This document shows positions 52,700-61,194 of a stretch of DNA of 64,000 nt, in pieces. Positions within the stretch are counted from its first letter, which is position 1, and the number at the start of each line of letters is the position of its first letter. The position numbers were made by a program, and so were the translations under genes. The notes under the pieces were generated by a model. The model had not been told where the DNA came from. It saw nothing but the letters and a program-made list of their open reading frames with translations, and did not search any database. This DNA is from Phycisphaeraceae bacterium (GTDB lineage: Bacteria; Planctomycetota; Phycisphaerae; Phycisphaerales; Phycisphaeraceae): NCBI GenBank assembly GCA_028277745.1, contig JANQFR010000098.1, positions 1-64,000 of the forward strand, in the 5' to 3' direction.

Positions 52700-55351
52700 T
52701 CAGCTCGGGAAGATCCGATACGATGTCGGCGCCAGCCCGGTGATCCAGTAATACATCGCGCCGACGCCGATCCACAGGATCCCCATGAACAGTTCGCCGG
52801 CGATGATGCCGACCATCAGCGGCCGCAGGGCCTGGTAGCCCCGCGCCCCGCCGCCGCGCATCACCGCGGCCTTGATCGCCCAGCCGATCAGGAACGAGAA
52901 CGCGAACTGTGTGATCGGGTATGTGCACCAGACCACAAACAACACCGGGTGCAGCGGCCACCACGGCAGCCGCAGCCGCGCGATCGCGGTCGCCAGGACC
53001 AGGACCACGCCCAGCCCCATCCAGCTGTAAAGCGTCGGGTCCAGGTCGATCGCCGACGCGTCGAAGCCCCCGGCCTGGACCGAGGCCGTCAAGGACCCCT
53101 CCGCCGCCGACTCCGAGAGGCTCGTGCTCAAACGATCGAAGGGCATCGACGGCAGCGCCTTCTTGGTCCAGCCGTCGACGCCGTTGACCCCTTTGTAATA
53201 CTGCCAGGACAGCGTCGCGCCGCCCGCGGCGAGGAAGCCGGTGACGATCATCACCCCCAGCCAGGGCGCCAGCTTGCCGGGCGAGGCCTTGCCCGTGGTC
53301 TGGCCCATCTTCAGCCCGTTGGCCAGAAACGGCATCAGCAGCTCACGCGGGTCCACGATCAGCATCATGCTCGCGATCGCCAGCAGGATATAAGTCGTCG
53401 GACCGATCGCCTCGAAACCGAACAGGCCGGTGACGATCCCCACCGGGACCCAGCTCGCCTGGATGAAAAACAGGCCCGTCTCGCACACGATCCGGGAGAT
53501 CACCACCGCGATCAGCAACACCAGCAGCACGAACAGGATCGACATCCACGCGCTGAGCCCCGACGTGGTCAGCAGCGCGACCGCCCCGATGAACGCCAGG
53601 ACCAGCACGCGCGACGCCCAGGTCGCGTAAGCCGGCGTCTCCGCGTGACGCGGCAGGCCGAACGCCGAGGCGAAGACATTCAGGAAGTAACGCCGGCCGG
53701 TGTAAGCGATCATCGCGGCGACGCCCAGGTACGCCCCGAACCGCATCATGTTCGTCTTCTTCGACCCGGCGTAATCGAACTCCAGCGGGATCCCCTGCTT
53801 CAGCAGGAAGCTGCCGAACAGCATGTAAACGGCCTGGCTGATCCCCAGGCTGAACGACACCGGCGTCGTCAGGAAGAACGTGAACGCCACCACCGTCAGG
53901 AACAGCCGGGGGCTGAAATACGCGTTGGAGCCCCAGACCCGCGACGCGTCGGGGAAAAGCTGACGCAGCGGGTTGAAGTCGAACCACAGCGGGATCTTCG
54001 GCAAGGTGGGGAACCACGCACTCAACCCGTTGACCGTGTGCAGCACCACCAGCGACAGCACCGCGATCCAGAACAGCTTCGACCGCGCCACATCCGGCAG
54101 CCACGCCCCTTGCTGCCGCTGGCTCACCTCGTCGACAAACCGCGGGATCGGATAAGGCAGCAACTCCCGCGTGCTCCATTGCGGATGCAGCACCAGCGCC
54201 AGGCACAGCATGCACACCGCCAACAGCAGCATCATGCCCCACCACAAACGGATCGGTGGCCACCACGCGTACCACGGCAGGTCCCAGATCGCGATCGCGT
54301 CCTTCGCCGACCGCCCTTCCAGCAAAGAGTCGATCACATACGGATCGGGCCGGCCCCCGGCGACCAGCACGCCCCCGCCCCCGGGCATCGGCGCGATCGC
54401 CCCTTCAAACACCCCGACCAGACCCGATCGGTTCGCGCGGCGGACGAGCTCCGTCGCTTCGCCCCGGTCATAACCCAGCTCCATCTCCAACGCGTCGATC
54501 CGACGATCAAACGCCTCGATCCGGCGGTCCAACGCCACGGCTTCGGGTGAATCCTCCTCGCCCGCGACGCTTCGCCGTTCGGCTTCAACGCTTCCCCGAT
54601 CGGCCTCGACACGCTCCAGCTCGCCCGCCAGCGTCTTGATCCGCGTGTCCAGCGTCTCCCGGATGCCGATCCAACCCTGGGCGGTGTCGTTCAGCAGCCC
54701 GGCGTCAGACAGCGCGGCGAACAGCGCGGGGGGCTCGCCCGGGGCGCCCGCCGGCTCGATCAGCTCGCGGTTGAGCGCCAGCAGCAGCCGGTTCGTCGCG
54801 TCCGGCTCGATCCGCGGCGCGTCCAGCATCGCGTTGAGGGTGATTATCGTCTCGGGCGACAGGCGCGACGCCACGATCGCTGCGCCCTGGTCCGAGTCCT
54901 CCCCGGCTTCCGCCGCCGCCCGCCCTTGCCGCAACGCCTCCCCCAGCGCGCGCCAGTCCGTCACCTGGCCCGGCGCGATCATCGGTGAGCCGCCGGGCAC
55001 GTACGACAACGCCCCCGTCGCCCGCCAACTCGTCTGCGTCTTGTTCCAGTGCCCCGGCAGGCTCGCGATGGTCGTGAAGCCGCGGAAAAAACCCGACCCC
55101 GGGAAACCGCACGCCGCCAGGGCGATCGCGACGATCACCGCCATTTCCGATGCTCGCAGCGGCGCCCGCTCGCCCCCGGGCCGCAGCGCCGGGTTGACCA
55201 GGAACAGCAGCACCATCGCCCCGCCGAACACCGACAGCGGCAGCAGATTGCCCACCAGCATCGTCTGGCGGATGACAAAATCATTGAAATAGGTCGTTAC
55301 GCTGACCGTCAGGCCCAAGAGCAGACCCAGGATGACCGCGCGTAAACTCAC
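52700..55351 (-). CDS. Large polytopic membrane protein, DUF6785-like
   Basis: 883 residues from GTG 55351. Early membrane helices (LLLGLTVSVTTYFNDFVIRQ) are followed by a long extracytoplasmic segment (about 95-345) with a coiled-coil-like stretch (about 240-280: LAGELERVEADRGSVEAERR). Then come roughly twelve more helices with LVLHPQWSTRELLPYPIPRFVDE and GISQAVYMLFGSFLLKQGIPLEFDY. This resembles planctomycete DUF6785/DUF6784 proteins of unknown function, distantly OPT-like in layout. It is the first gene of the eight-gene minus-strand cluster. Confidence 0.75.
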   Translation of the reverse strand: MSLRAVILGLLLGLTVSVTTYFNDFVIRQTMLVGNLLPLSVFGGAMVLLFLVNPALRPGGERAPLRASEMAVIVAIALAACGFPGSGFFRGFTTIASLPGHWNKTQTSWRATGALSYVPGGSPMIAPGQVTDWRALGEALRQGRAAAEAGEDSDQGAAIVASRLSPETIITLNAMLDAPRIEPDATNRLLLALNRELIEPAGAPGEPPALFAALSDAGLLNDTAQGWIGIRETLDTRIKTLAGELERVEADRGSVEAERRSVAGEEDSPEAVALDRRIEAFDRRIDALEMELGYDRGEATELVRRANRSGLVGVFEGAIAPMPGGGGVLVAGGRPDPYVIDSLLEGRSAKDAIAIWDLPWYAWWPPIRLWWGMMLLLAVCMLCLALVLHPQWSTRELLPYPIPRFVDEVSQRQQGAWLPDVARSKLFWIAVLSLVVLHTVNGLSAWFPTLPKIPLWFDFNPLRQLFPDASRVWGSNAYFSPRLFLTVVAFTFFLTTPVSFSLGISQAVYMLFGSFLLKQGIPLEFDYAGSKKTNMMRFGAYLGVAAMIAYTGRRYFLNVFASAFGLPRHAETPAYATWASRVLVLAFIGAVALLTTSGLSAWMSILFVLLVLLIAVVISRIVCETGLFFIQASWVPVGIVTGLFGFEAIGPTTYILLAIASMMLIVDPRELLMPFLANGLKMGQTTGKASPGKLAPWLGVMIVTGFLAAGGATLSWQYYKGVNGVDGWTKKALPSMPFDRLSTSLSESAAEGSLTASVQAGGFDASAIDLDPTLYSWMGLGVVLVLATAIARLRLPWWPLHPVLFVVWCTYPITQFAFSFLIGWAIKAAVMRGGGARGYQALRPLMVGIIAGELFMGILWIGVGAMYYWITGLAPTSYRIFPS

Positions 55352-55535
55352 TAGAGACGTTTATCCAAGCCCAAGTCAATGGCGAACCCGTTTCGCCTGG
55401 AATCACACTCGCGCCTCAGCCCGAGACCCGGACCGGCAAGACTATTCTTTTACTCGATTTTTACTTCAACGTCGAATGTGTTGATCACAGGCCCGGCGCC
55501 GTTGATAACGACGCGGTGTTTGGCCGGCGCAAGCC

Positions 55536-55637
55536 AGCCCGGCCCTGCGGGCCGGCGTTAAACGTCTCGTTCGATTACCCCTCCCATCTGCCATCTGCCA
55601 TCTGCCATCTGCCATCTGCCATCTGCCATCTGCCATT
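55536..55637. repeat. Composite repeat: palindrome plus (CCATCTG)7 tandem array
   Basis: The AGCCCGGCCCTGCGGG... palindrome (55536-55563 with TTAAAC, one base different from 49778-49805) is followed by seven exact copies of CCATCTG at 55584-55632, then CCATTCAA. It lies just downstream of the AraC-type stop and upstream of the large cluster. A third palindrome copy, inverted, is at 60196-60223. Confidence 0.85.
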
Positions 55638-56488
55638 CAAGATACTCCCCGTCCCCGCAGCGCCCGGCGGTACGCGGCCGGGCTCCGGCCGGTCTGCCGC
55701 TTGAACGCCTCGTAGTAGCGGCTCACCGAGCCGAACCCGCTGTCGAAGCCGATCGCCAGCACCGGCCGGCCGGTGGTCGCCAGCAGCCGCTGGGCGTGGG
55801 CGACCCGCTGCATCGTGAGGTAGGCGTTGAGCGTCAGGCCGGTGTGCCGGCGGAACAACGCCATCGCGTAATTGGGGTGCAGCCCCGCCGCCGCGGCGAT
55901 CGCGGCCGCGTCGATCGGCTCGGCGAACCGCGACGCGATGAACCGCGCCATCGCCTCCACGCCCTCCACCCCCCCGATCGGTCGGCCCGCCGCCCCCAGC
56001 CCCGCCGCGGACATCAGCACCCGCGGATGGTCGCCCATCAGCCGACGCACCCGGGCCTCGACCTCCAACGCCACCGTCCGCCTCGCCCCGGGCGCCCCGC
56101 CCGCCAGGTCGGTCGACCATTGTTCGATCAACTCCCCGTCCCGGGCCCCCTGGTCCCGCGGCCCGGCCGCCACCCCGCCCGACATCATCACCGCCAGCAG
56201 CCCCTCCGGCAGCGACCAGCTCAGGACCCACGACAGCGGCGCCGTCGCCCACCCTGCCCGGACCTCCCCCTCCACCCCGATCAGCCGGTGCGGCGCCCCG
56301 CCCCAGAACCCGCACAGTCGACCGGCCTCGATCCGCACCCGGCCGCCCCCGATCAGGTAAGTCAACGCCCCCGACCACAGGAAGTTCAATTCCAGATCGC
56401 CGTGCAGATGCGGCCGGTCCATCGGCCGGGGCTGGCCGATCCAGGCCCGTAATCCCAACTCCTGAATATCAGCATCCGAACGCGCCAC
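55637..56488 (-). CDS. AraC-family transcriptional regulator
   Basis: 283 residues from GTG 56488. An N-terminal cupin-like sensor (HLHGDLELNFLWSGALTYLIGGGRVRIEAGRLCGFWG) is joined to a C-terminal double helix-turn-helix (about 180-278: IDAAAIAAAAGLHPNYAMALFRRHTGLTLNAYLTMQRVAHAQRLLA and IGFDSGFGSVSRYYEAFKRQTGRSPAAYRR). It probably controls the divergent dioxygenase-like gene. The stop codon abuts the heptamer array. Confidence 0.9.
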   Translation of the reverse strand: MARSDADIQELGLRAWIGQPRPMDRPHLHGDLELNFLWSGALTYLIGGGRVRIEAGRLCGFWGGAPHRLIGVEGEVRAGWATAPLSWVLSWSLPEGLLAVMMSGGVAAGPRDQGARDGELIEQWSTDLAGGAPGARRTVALEVEARVRRLMGDHPRVLMSAAGLGAAGRPIGGVEGVEAMARFIASRFAEPIDAAAIAAAAGLHPNYAMALFRRHTGLTLNAYLTMQRVAHAQRLLATTGRPVLAIGFDSGFGSVSRYYEAFKRQTGRSPAAYRRALRGRGVS

Positions 56489-56601
56489 GCTATTTATTAG
56501 AATACCGGAATTTTATCGTTCAAGTCAGGAAGAATTACAACTTTATTAGTCCAAAATGGCGGGAAGATCGGTCACTACAACCCCGAACGAGGACTCCCGC
56601 C
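56489..56601. promoter_or_regulatory. Divergent control region with TTTATTAG direct repeats
   Basis: 113 AT-rich bases between the AraC-type and dioxygenase-like genes. TTTATTAG occurs at 56493-56500 and 56542-56549 in the same orientation, 49 bp apart; AraC proteins commonly bind direct repeats. Confidence 0.45.
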
Positions 56602-57549
56602 ATGTCTGACTTTCCCGAGATCGACGCGACTAAGCAGGACGCCATCACCAACGAACAGGCCCGGTTCTTCCGCGAGAACGGCCTCCTCATGATCCGCAAC
56701 CTCTTATGCCCTGAAGAATTAAAAGCACTTCAGGATCAAACCGCTCCCCTGGTCGAGCGTGCGATGGCGTCGGAGGTCGACGACGTCGACTTCATGTACA
56801 AGCCGCACGCACTCACCGGCCGCAAGGTCCCCTTCCGGGTCGAGTACGTCATCGAGCGGACCGCCGCGGGCAAGGCCCTGCTCGGCCACCCGTTCATCCT
56901 CCGGTCGATCGAGAAACTGCAAGGCCCCAACTTCCTGCCGACGTGGGACAGCATGGTCTTCAAGGGCCCGGGCCAAGGCGCCGCGATCCCGTGGCACCGC
57001 GACGCCGGCCCCTACATCGCCGACGACGTCGATCAGGACGTAGCCGCCATCAACGTCGACTTTTACCTCGACGGCTCGGACGCGACCAACTGCCTCTGGG
57101 GCATCCCCGGCTCCAACCGGTGGACGCACCAGCAAGCCTGCGAACGGATCGCCCAGCTTAACGGCGGCGGGGACGGCGACACGAGCGGCTCGTTCCTGAC
57201 CGACGGCGCCGTGCCCTTGCCGGTCAACCCCGGGGACGTGCTGTTTCACAACATCCTGGCAATCCACGGCTCGCCCGCCGCGGAGTCGGGGCTGCGGCGG
57301 GTGTTGTACTACGAGTTCCGGCCGATCGACGTGGAACGCCGTCACGGCCCGCACAAGCTCGAATACATCCCGCTCAAGCAGAAGGTGCTGGACGCCTGCC
57401 TGGCGCACCGGCGCGACGCGCCGTACGCCGCGGGCGAGACGCCGTTTGTGTACCGCGCCGACGACCCCGCCCGGCTCGCTGAGGGCGAGACGCTCAAGAC
57501 GTATCGCTACCCGCACCAAAAATTCTGGCGCGAGCCCGCGGCGGTGTGA
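56602..57549 (+). CDS. Phytanoyl-CoA dioxygenase-family (PhyH) protein
   Basis: 315 residues. Fe(II)/2-oxoglutarate dioxygenase fold: HxD in IPWHRDAGPYI (His 132, Asp 134), distal His 222 in LFHNILAIHGS, and a 2-oxoglutarate-binding Arg in SGLRRVLYYEFRP. The opening NEQARFFRENGLLMIRNLL is the usual PhyH start. GAGGA lies about 11 nt before the ATG. Planctomycete genomes have many PhyH proteins of unknown substrate, often next to AraC regulators, as here. Confidence 0.9.
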   Translation: MSDFPEIDATKQDAITNEQARFFRENGLLMIRNLLCPEELKALQDQTAPLVERAMASEVDDVDFMYKPHALTGRKVPFRVEYVIERTAAGKALLGHPFILRSIEKLQGPNFLPTWDSMVFKGPGQGAAIPWHRDAGPYIADDVDQDVAAINVDFYLDGSDATNCLWGIPGSNRWTHQQACERIAQLNGGGDGDTSGSFLTDGAVPLPVNPGDVLFHNILAIHGSPAAESGLRRVLYYEFRPIDVERRHGPHKLEYIPLKQKVLDACLAHRRDAPYAAGETPFVYRADDPARLAEGETLKTYRYPHQKFWREPAAV

Positions 57550-57622
57550 CCGGAAAGCCATTTGATGAAGCCCGGGCGGACCCCGCCGCGAAACCGGTGG
57601 GTCTGATTGGCCCGCGGCCGGT

Positions 57623-57628
57623 TACAAT
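57623..57628 (+). promoter_or_regulatory. Putative -10 box for leaderless zinc-ribbon gene
   Basis: TACAAT 6 nt before ATG 57635; no clear -35. Confidence 0.5.
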
Positions 57629-57634
57629 CCGGGT

Positions 57635-58039
57635 ATGGCGATAGCGATCTTTTTCCCAGCATTGCTCCTGGTTGCACTGCTGCTGGTCTTGGTGTCGATG
57701 GGCGTATGGGCCCAGTGCCGACGCCGGGCGGGCGTGAAGGCCGATGCGGGCGTGTGCGGCGCCTGCGGGTACACGGTCAAGGGGCTGACCACGTTCACCT
57801 GCCCCGAGTGCGGCGCCGACCTGCGGCAGGCCGGCATCCAACGCCCCGGCGGCCATTCGGGCAAGACAGTCATCTTCGGGATGCTGACCGGTGTGGCGGT
57901 TCTGGTCGTTTTCCTTTTCGTGCTGGGGGGGCTTTTATTCGTGGGCCGATCGGTGTCCGTATCGCCCGTGCCGGTCCAATCCGCGCCCCTTCAGAGCACC
58001 GCTCCGGCCGCCCCGCCGGCATCGCCCGCTTCCCCGTGA
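57635..58039 (+). CDS. Zinc-ribbon membrane protein
   Basis: 134 residues: N-terminal helix (3-24), a four-Cys zinc ribbon (CGACGYTVKGL at 41-51 and CPECGADLR at 56-64), a second membrane helix (about 77-102) and a Ser/Pro/Ala tail. The CGY...GL...CPECGADLR form is typical of small planctomycete zinc-ribbon proteins. Function unknown. A paralogue follows 12 nt downstream. Confidence 0.8.
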   Translation: MAIAIFFPALLLVALLLVLVSMGVWAQCRRRAGVKADAGVCGACGYTVKGLTTFTCPECGADLRQAGIQRPGGHSGKTVIFGMLTGVAVLVVFLFVLGGLLFVGRSVSVSPVPVQSAPLQSTAPAAPPASPASP

Positions 58040-58051
58040 CGGAGGCCGACC

Positions 58052-58387
58052 ATGGAGATGGCCTTCGGGCTCATCGCGTTCTTCGTGCTGGTGTTTGCGG
58101 TGTTGTTCTGCGCGGTGGGCGTGATGACCGTGGCGTCCGCGGTGAACGCGTGGCTGGGGCCGCGTGAGGAGAAGGCGGACCCCTACGGCCACTGCGGGGC
58201 GTGCGGCTACTCGACCCGCGGCCTGCAGTCCGACGTTTGCCCCGAGTGCGGCGCCGACCTGCGTGAGGTGGGCCGGATCTACCCCCACGCCGACATGGTC
58301 CGCGACATGGTGGGGCTGGTGGTCGTGCTGACGATCGCCGTGCTGGCCATCCTCGCCTTCGGCGCCATCTTCGTGGGCGCGCGTTAG
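58052..58387 (+). CDS. Zinc-ribbon membrane protein, paralogue
   Basis: 111 residues with the same order as the upstream gene: N-terminal helix, zinc ribbon (Cys 48, 51, 63, 66 in CGACGYSTRGL and CPECGADLREVG) and C-terminal helix (about 86-109). GGAGG lies 8 nt before ATG 58052. Probably arisen by tandem duplication and co-transcribed. Confidence 0.8.
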   Translation: MEMAFGLIAFFVLVFAVLFCAVGVMTVASAVNAWLGPREEKADPYGHCGACGYSTRGLQSDVCPECGADLREVGRIYPHADMVRDMVGLVVVLTIAVLAILAFGAIFVGAR

Positions 58388-58392
58388 GCTCA

Positions 58393-58422
58393 GAAGCCCA
58401 GGGATTACAATCCCTGGGCTTC
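58393..58422. terminator. Bidirectional hairpin between convergent genes
   Basis: Perfect 14-bp arms GAAGCCCAGGGATT and AATCCCTGGGCTTC with a 2-base loop. It follows the zinc-ribbon stop by 5 nt and overlaps the TlyA-like stop. Shape resembles the GCCCGGGGA palindromes but the sequence differs. Confidence 0.65.
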
Positions 58423-58987
58423 AGCGCTGTCGCGCGGGGCGGAGCAGCGCGAGGTATTCCAGATTGCCGCCCTTGCCGCCGCGGATCGGTGCGGGCGCAC
58501 ACCCGAGGACCTCGACCCCCAGGCCCGGCATCGTTTCCGCCAGGACGCGGGCGTTGACCGCTTCCGCTTCGTCGTCGCTGAGCCGATGCCGGCCCGACTC
58601 GTAATGCGGCTTGATGAGCGTGACGATCCGCCCTCCTTCGCCGAGCCATCGCAGAGCCGCGGGGACCGCTTTGTCCTGCCTGGTCCAGCCCAGATCGACC
58701 GTGACGAGCCCGCACGCCTCGCGCGGCTCGGCGTGCAGGGCATTGGTCCGCTCCATGACCACCACCCGCTCATCGTTGCGTAGCGTCCACGCCAGCTCGC
58801 CGTAGGCGGTGTCCACGGCGTACACCCGGGCGGCGCCGCGCTGCAGCAGGCAGTCGACGAACCCGCCGGTGGAGCAGCCCAGATCGGCGCAGGTCATGCT
58901 GGCGACGTCGAGGGCGAACGCGTCGAGCGCCGCCGCGAGCTTGAGCCCCCCGCGCGAGACGAACGGGCGTTCCGGGCCGCTCATCAC
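58421..58987 (-). CDS. TlyA-like FtsJ-fold methyltransferase lacking the S4 domain
   Basis: 188 residues from GTG 58987 (ATG 58984 is possible). PFVSRGGLKLAAALDAF, LGCSTGGFVDCLLQRGAARVYAVDTAYGELAW, LVTVDLGWTRQDKAVPAAL and TLIKPHYES match TlyA/hemolysin A 2'-O-ribose methyltransferases with the Lys-Asp-Lys-Glu-like set. Full-length TlyA has an N-terminal S4 RNA-binding domain of about 60 residues, absent here. Target is probably rRNA. The start overlaps the M42 peptidase stop. Confidence 0.85.
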   Translation of the reverse strand: MMSGPERPFVSRGGLKLAAALDAFALDVASMTCADLGCSTGGFVDCLLQRGAARVYAVDTAYGELAWTLRNDERVVVMERTNALHAEPREACGLVTVDLGWTRQDKAVPAALRWLGEGGRIVTLIKPHYESGRHRLSDDEAEAVNARVLAETMPGLGVEVLGCAPAPIRGGKGGNLEYLALLRPARQR

Positions 58988-60045
58988 ACCTGCGCCAGGT
59001 ACGCCGCGAGCAGGTCGCGGGCCGCGGTCATGTCGTCTTCGTGCACGGTTTCGGTCACGGTGTGGATGTACCGCGTGGGCGTGAGCAGCGTCATCACGCG
59101 GAAGCCCACGGCCGTGCGCTGCATGGCGCCGGCGTCGGTCCCGCCGCGGTGGAGGATCGTGCGCTGGTAAGGGATCTTCTTTTTCTGCGCCAGGGCCTCG
59201 AAGTCGTTGAGCAGGTCAACGTCCACGATCGCGGAGCCGTCCATCACGTTGAGGCCGACACCCTGGCCCTGCCGGGTCACCGACTCGTTGTCCGGCACGC
59301 CGGGGGTGTCGCAGCAGAGGGTGGTGTCGAGCGCGATGCCGATGTCGGGCTGGACCGCGTACGTCGCCGGCCCGGCGCCACGCAGCCCCACCTCCTCCTG
59401 GACGGTGAACACGCAGTGCACCTCGCACCGGTGGGTCTTGAGTTTCTTGAGCGATTCGATCGCCACCCAGCAGGCGATCCGGTTGTCCAGGCACTGGCCG
59501 GTCACCACGCGGCCGATCTCGTAGAGCGGCGCCTTGATCACGACCATGCTGCCCACGTTGACCCGCTTCTTGACCTCTTCCGGCGGCAGGCCCAGGTCGA
59601 CGAAGAACTCGGTGGCTTCCGGGACCTTCTTGCGGTCTTCGGGGCTGGCGATGTGAACGGGCTTGCCGCCGGGGTTCATGATGCCGTCGAGGTCTTTCGA
59701 TGGGTCGCGCACGTCGGGGACGACGGTGACGACACGGGCGAAGAGGTTGCGGGCGTCGAACCCGCCGACGGGGTTGAGCCAGAGGAAGCCCTTGTCGTCG
59801 ATCGCCCGGACCATGAACCCGATCTGGTCCATGTGGGCGGCGATCATGACTTTTTTCGGAGACCTGGGGGCCTTCTTGCCCTTGGCGGGCCGGGGTTTTC
59901 GGACCAGGTGCAGCGAGCCAAGGGCGTCGGTGCGGCTGGTGTCGTAGAGGCCCTTGCACGCGTCGAGGATGACCTGACGGACGCGGTGCTCGCGCCCGGG
60001 CACGCCGGGGGTGGTGGTCAGCCGTTCGAGAAGTTTGAGGTTCAT
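58984..60045 (-). CDS. M42-family metallo-aminopeptidase
   Basis: 353 residues from ATG 60045. Zinc-ligand motifs are AAHMDQIGFMV (first His), TGQCLDNRIACW (bridging Asp), QEEVGLRGAG (catalytic Glu pair), IALDTTLCCDTPG and a final HRGGTDAGAMQ and IHTVTETVHEDD. M42/TET enzymes form dodecamers that degrade peptides in the cytoplasm. A longer reading upstream lacks similarity. TlyA-like gene follows with an overlap. Confidence 0.93.
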   Translation of the reverse strand: MNLKLLERLTTTPGVPGREHRVRQVILDACKGLYDTSRTDALGSLHLVRKPRPAKGKKAPRSPKKVMIAAHMDQIGFMVRAIDDKGFLWLNPVGGFDARNLFARVVTVVPDVRDPSKDLDGIMNPGGKPVHIASPEDRKKVPEATEFFVDLGLPPEEVKKRVNVGSMVVIKAPLYEIGRVVTGQCLDNRIACWVAIESLKKLKTHRCEVHCVFTVQEEVGLRGAGPATYAVQPDIGIALDTTLCCDTPGVPDNESVTRQGQGVGLNVMDGSAIVDVDLLNDFEALAQKKKIPYQRTILHRGGTDAGAMQRTAVGFRVMTLLTPTRYIHTVTETVHEDDMTAARDLLAAYLAQV

Positions 60046-60195
60046 GGCGGGAGGATACCGCGCCGCGGCGGAGTGGGTCTGAATAACCCGGCAGCCCGCA
60101 CAGCCGGCGCATCTTCCGGCGGATTGGCGGGAAACACAAAGTTTGATTTCGCCGTTGGGCGGCTGGATCGGAAGGTAGCGGTTGTGATGGCGATC

Positions 60196-60223
60196 GTTTA
60201 GCGCCGGCCCGCAGGGCCGGGCT
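60196..60223. repeat. Inverted third copy of the AGCCCGGCCCTGC palindrome
   Basis: Reverse complement of 49778-49805 exactly (GTTTAGCGCCGGCCC...). It lies in a 210-base gap between divergent genes that otherwise holds no gene that I can support. Confidence 0.7.
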
Positions 60224-60255
60224 GTCGCGCGAACGGAACGTGTGTCGGAGGATCC

Positions 60256-61098
60256 GTGATGGAAGCGAAGACCAGGGGCCGACGACGGCGTTGGCGTTAC
60301 ATCATGCTGAGCGTGCTGGCGCTGCCGGTGCTGGCGATCACGGGGGCGTTCGCGTTGACGCGGATGGAGCCGGCGCACTGGCGGGAGCACCGGACGTTCC
60401 TGGACCGCACGACCCCGTCGCAGCGGGTGGAGCTGGCGGACCGGGCCCGGGCGAAGATCGCCACCGCCCTGACCGACGAGCCCCGACAGACCGCGGCGAC
60501 GGCCCCTGCGCCGCGGACGGGGGCCAGCGCCCAGGCGTTTCTCGCTGACCGGATCGCCTCGCAAACACCGACGACCGAGCCGGCCCCGGAGTCCCCGGAG
60601 GCCGCGCGGCAAGTGGTGATCACCCAGGATGAACTCAACGCGCTGGTCGAAGACGAGCTGAGCAACTGGGCCGCGGCCGCGGGCCACGAGATGCCCCGCG
60701 AGATCATCAACCCGATGGTCGGCGCCGCCCAGGGACGCTACGTCATCGCGTTCGAGTACCGCTCGGCCCGCTACTCGCAGGTGCTCTCGGCGTACTTCGA
60801 CCTCGACTTCCTGGACAACGGCCGGGCGGTGGTGCGGATGGACGAGTTCGACGCCGGCCGGCTGCCCGTGCCCGCCGACCAGATGGGCCAGTACCTGGGC
60901 GAGAAGTTCGGCGACGAGCGGGCCCGGAAGATCGGCGACTGGCTGGCGAAGCTCAAGCGCTACGAGTTCGAGCCGGTGTTGAAGCTGAACAACGGCCGGC
61001 GCCTGCGCATCGAAAACGTGCGCACGACCGGCGCCGGCTATGAGCTGACGGTCCGCACCGACGGCCGCCCCGCCCCGCAGACGGCCGCCGCCCGCTGA
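60256..61098 (+). CDS. Membrane-anchored protein of unknown function
   Basis: 280 residues from GTG 60256 (ATG 60259 next). A basic N-terminus (TRGRRRRWRY) and one transmembrane helix (about 15-35) precede a Pro/Thr linker (about 75-115) and an alpha/beta domain (VVITQDELNALVEDELSNWAAAAGHEM, YVIAFEYRSARYSQVLSAYFDLDFL, LLKLNNGRRLRIENVRTT-like end). I do not recognise a family. Followed by an intrinsic terminator. Confidence 0.78.
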   Translation: MMEAKTRGRRRRWRYIMLSVLALPVLAITGAFALTRMEPAHWREHRTFLDRTTPSQRVELADRARAKIATALTDEPRQTAATAPAPRTGASAQAFLADRIASQTPTTEPAPESPEAARQVVITQDELNALVEDELSNWAAAAGHEMPREIINPMVGAAQGRYVIAFEYRSARYSQVLSAYFDLDFLDNGRAVVRMDEFDAGRLPVPADQMGQYLGEKFGDERARKIGDWLAKLKRYEFEPVLKLNNGRRLRIENVRTTGAGYELTVRTDGRPAPQTAAAR

Positions 61099-61124
61099 GG
61101 GCGGAGAAACCCAAGCCTTGTGAC

Positions 61125-61171
61125 AACGCCGCTGTCGCCGCGTCCCGAACCCGCGCGGCAGCGGCGTTTTT
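61125..61171 (+). terminator. Intrinsic terminator
   Basis: AACGCCGCTG (61125-61134 by alignment) pairs with CAGCGGCGTT before a run of T, 26 nt after the stop at 61098. Confidence 0.75.
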
Positions 61172-61194
61172 CAATGCGCCGCTCATCCCTAACG

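Noticed and set aside
55584..55632. Heptamer array as a CRISPR
   Set aside because: Units are contiguous 7-mers with no spacers and no cas genes nearby.
58390..58425. Hairpin as a fourth copy of the transposase-flanking palindrome
   Set aside because: Arm sequence (GCCCAGGGATT) and loop differ, so a terminator explains it as well; listed only as similar in shape.
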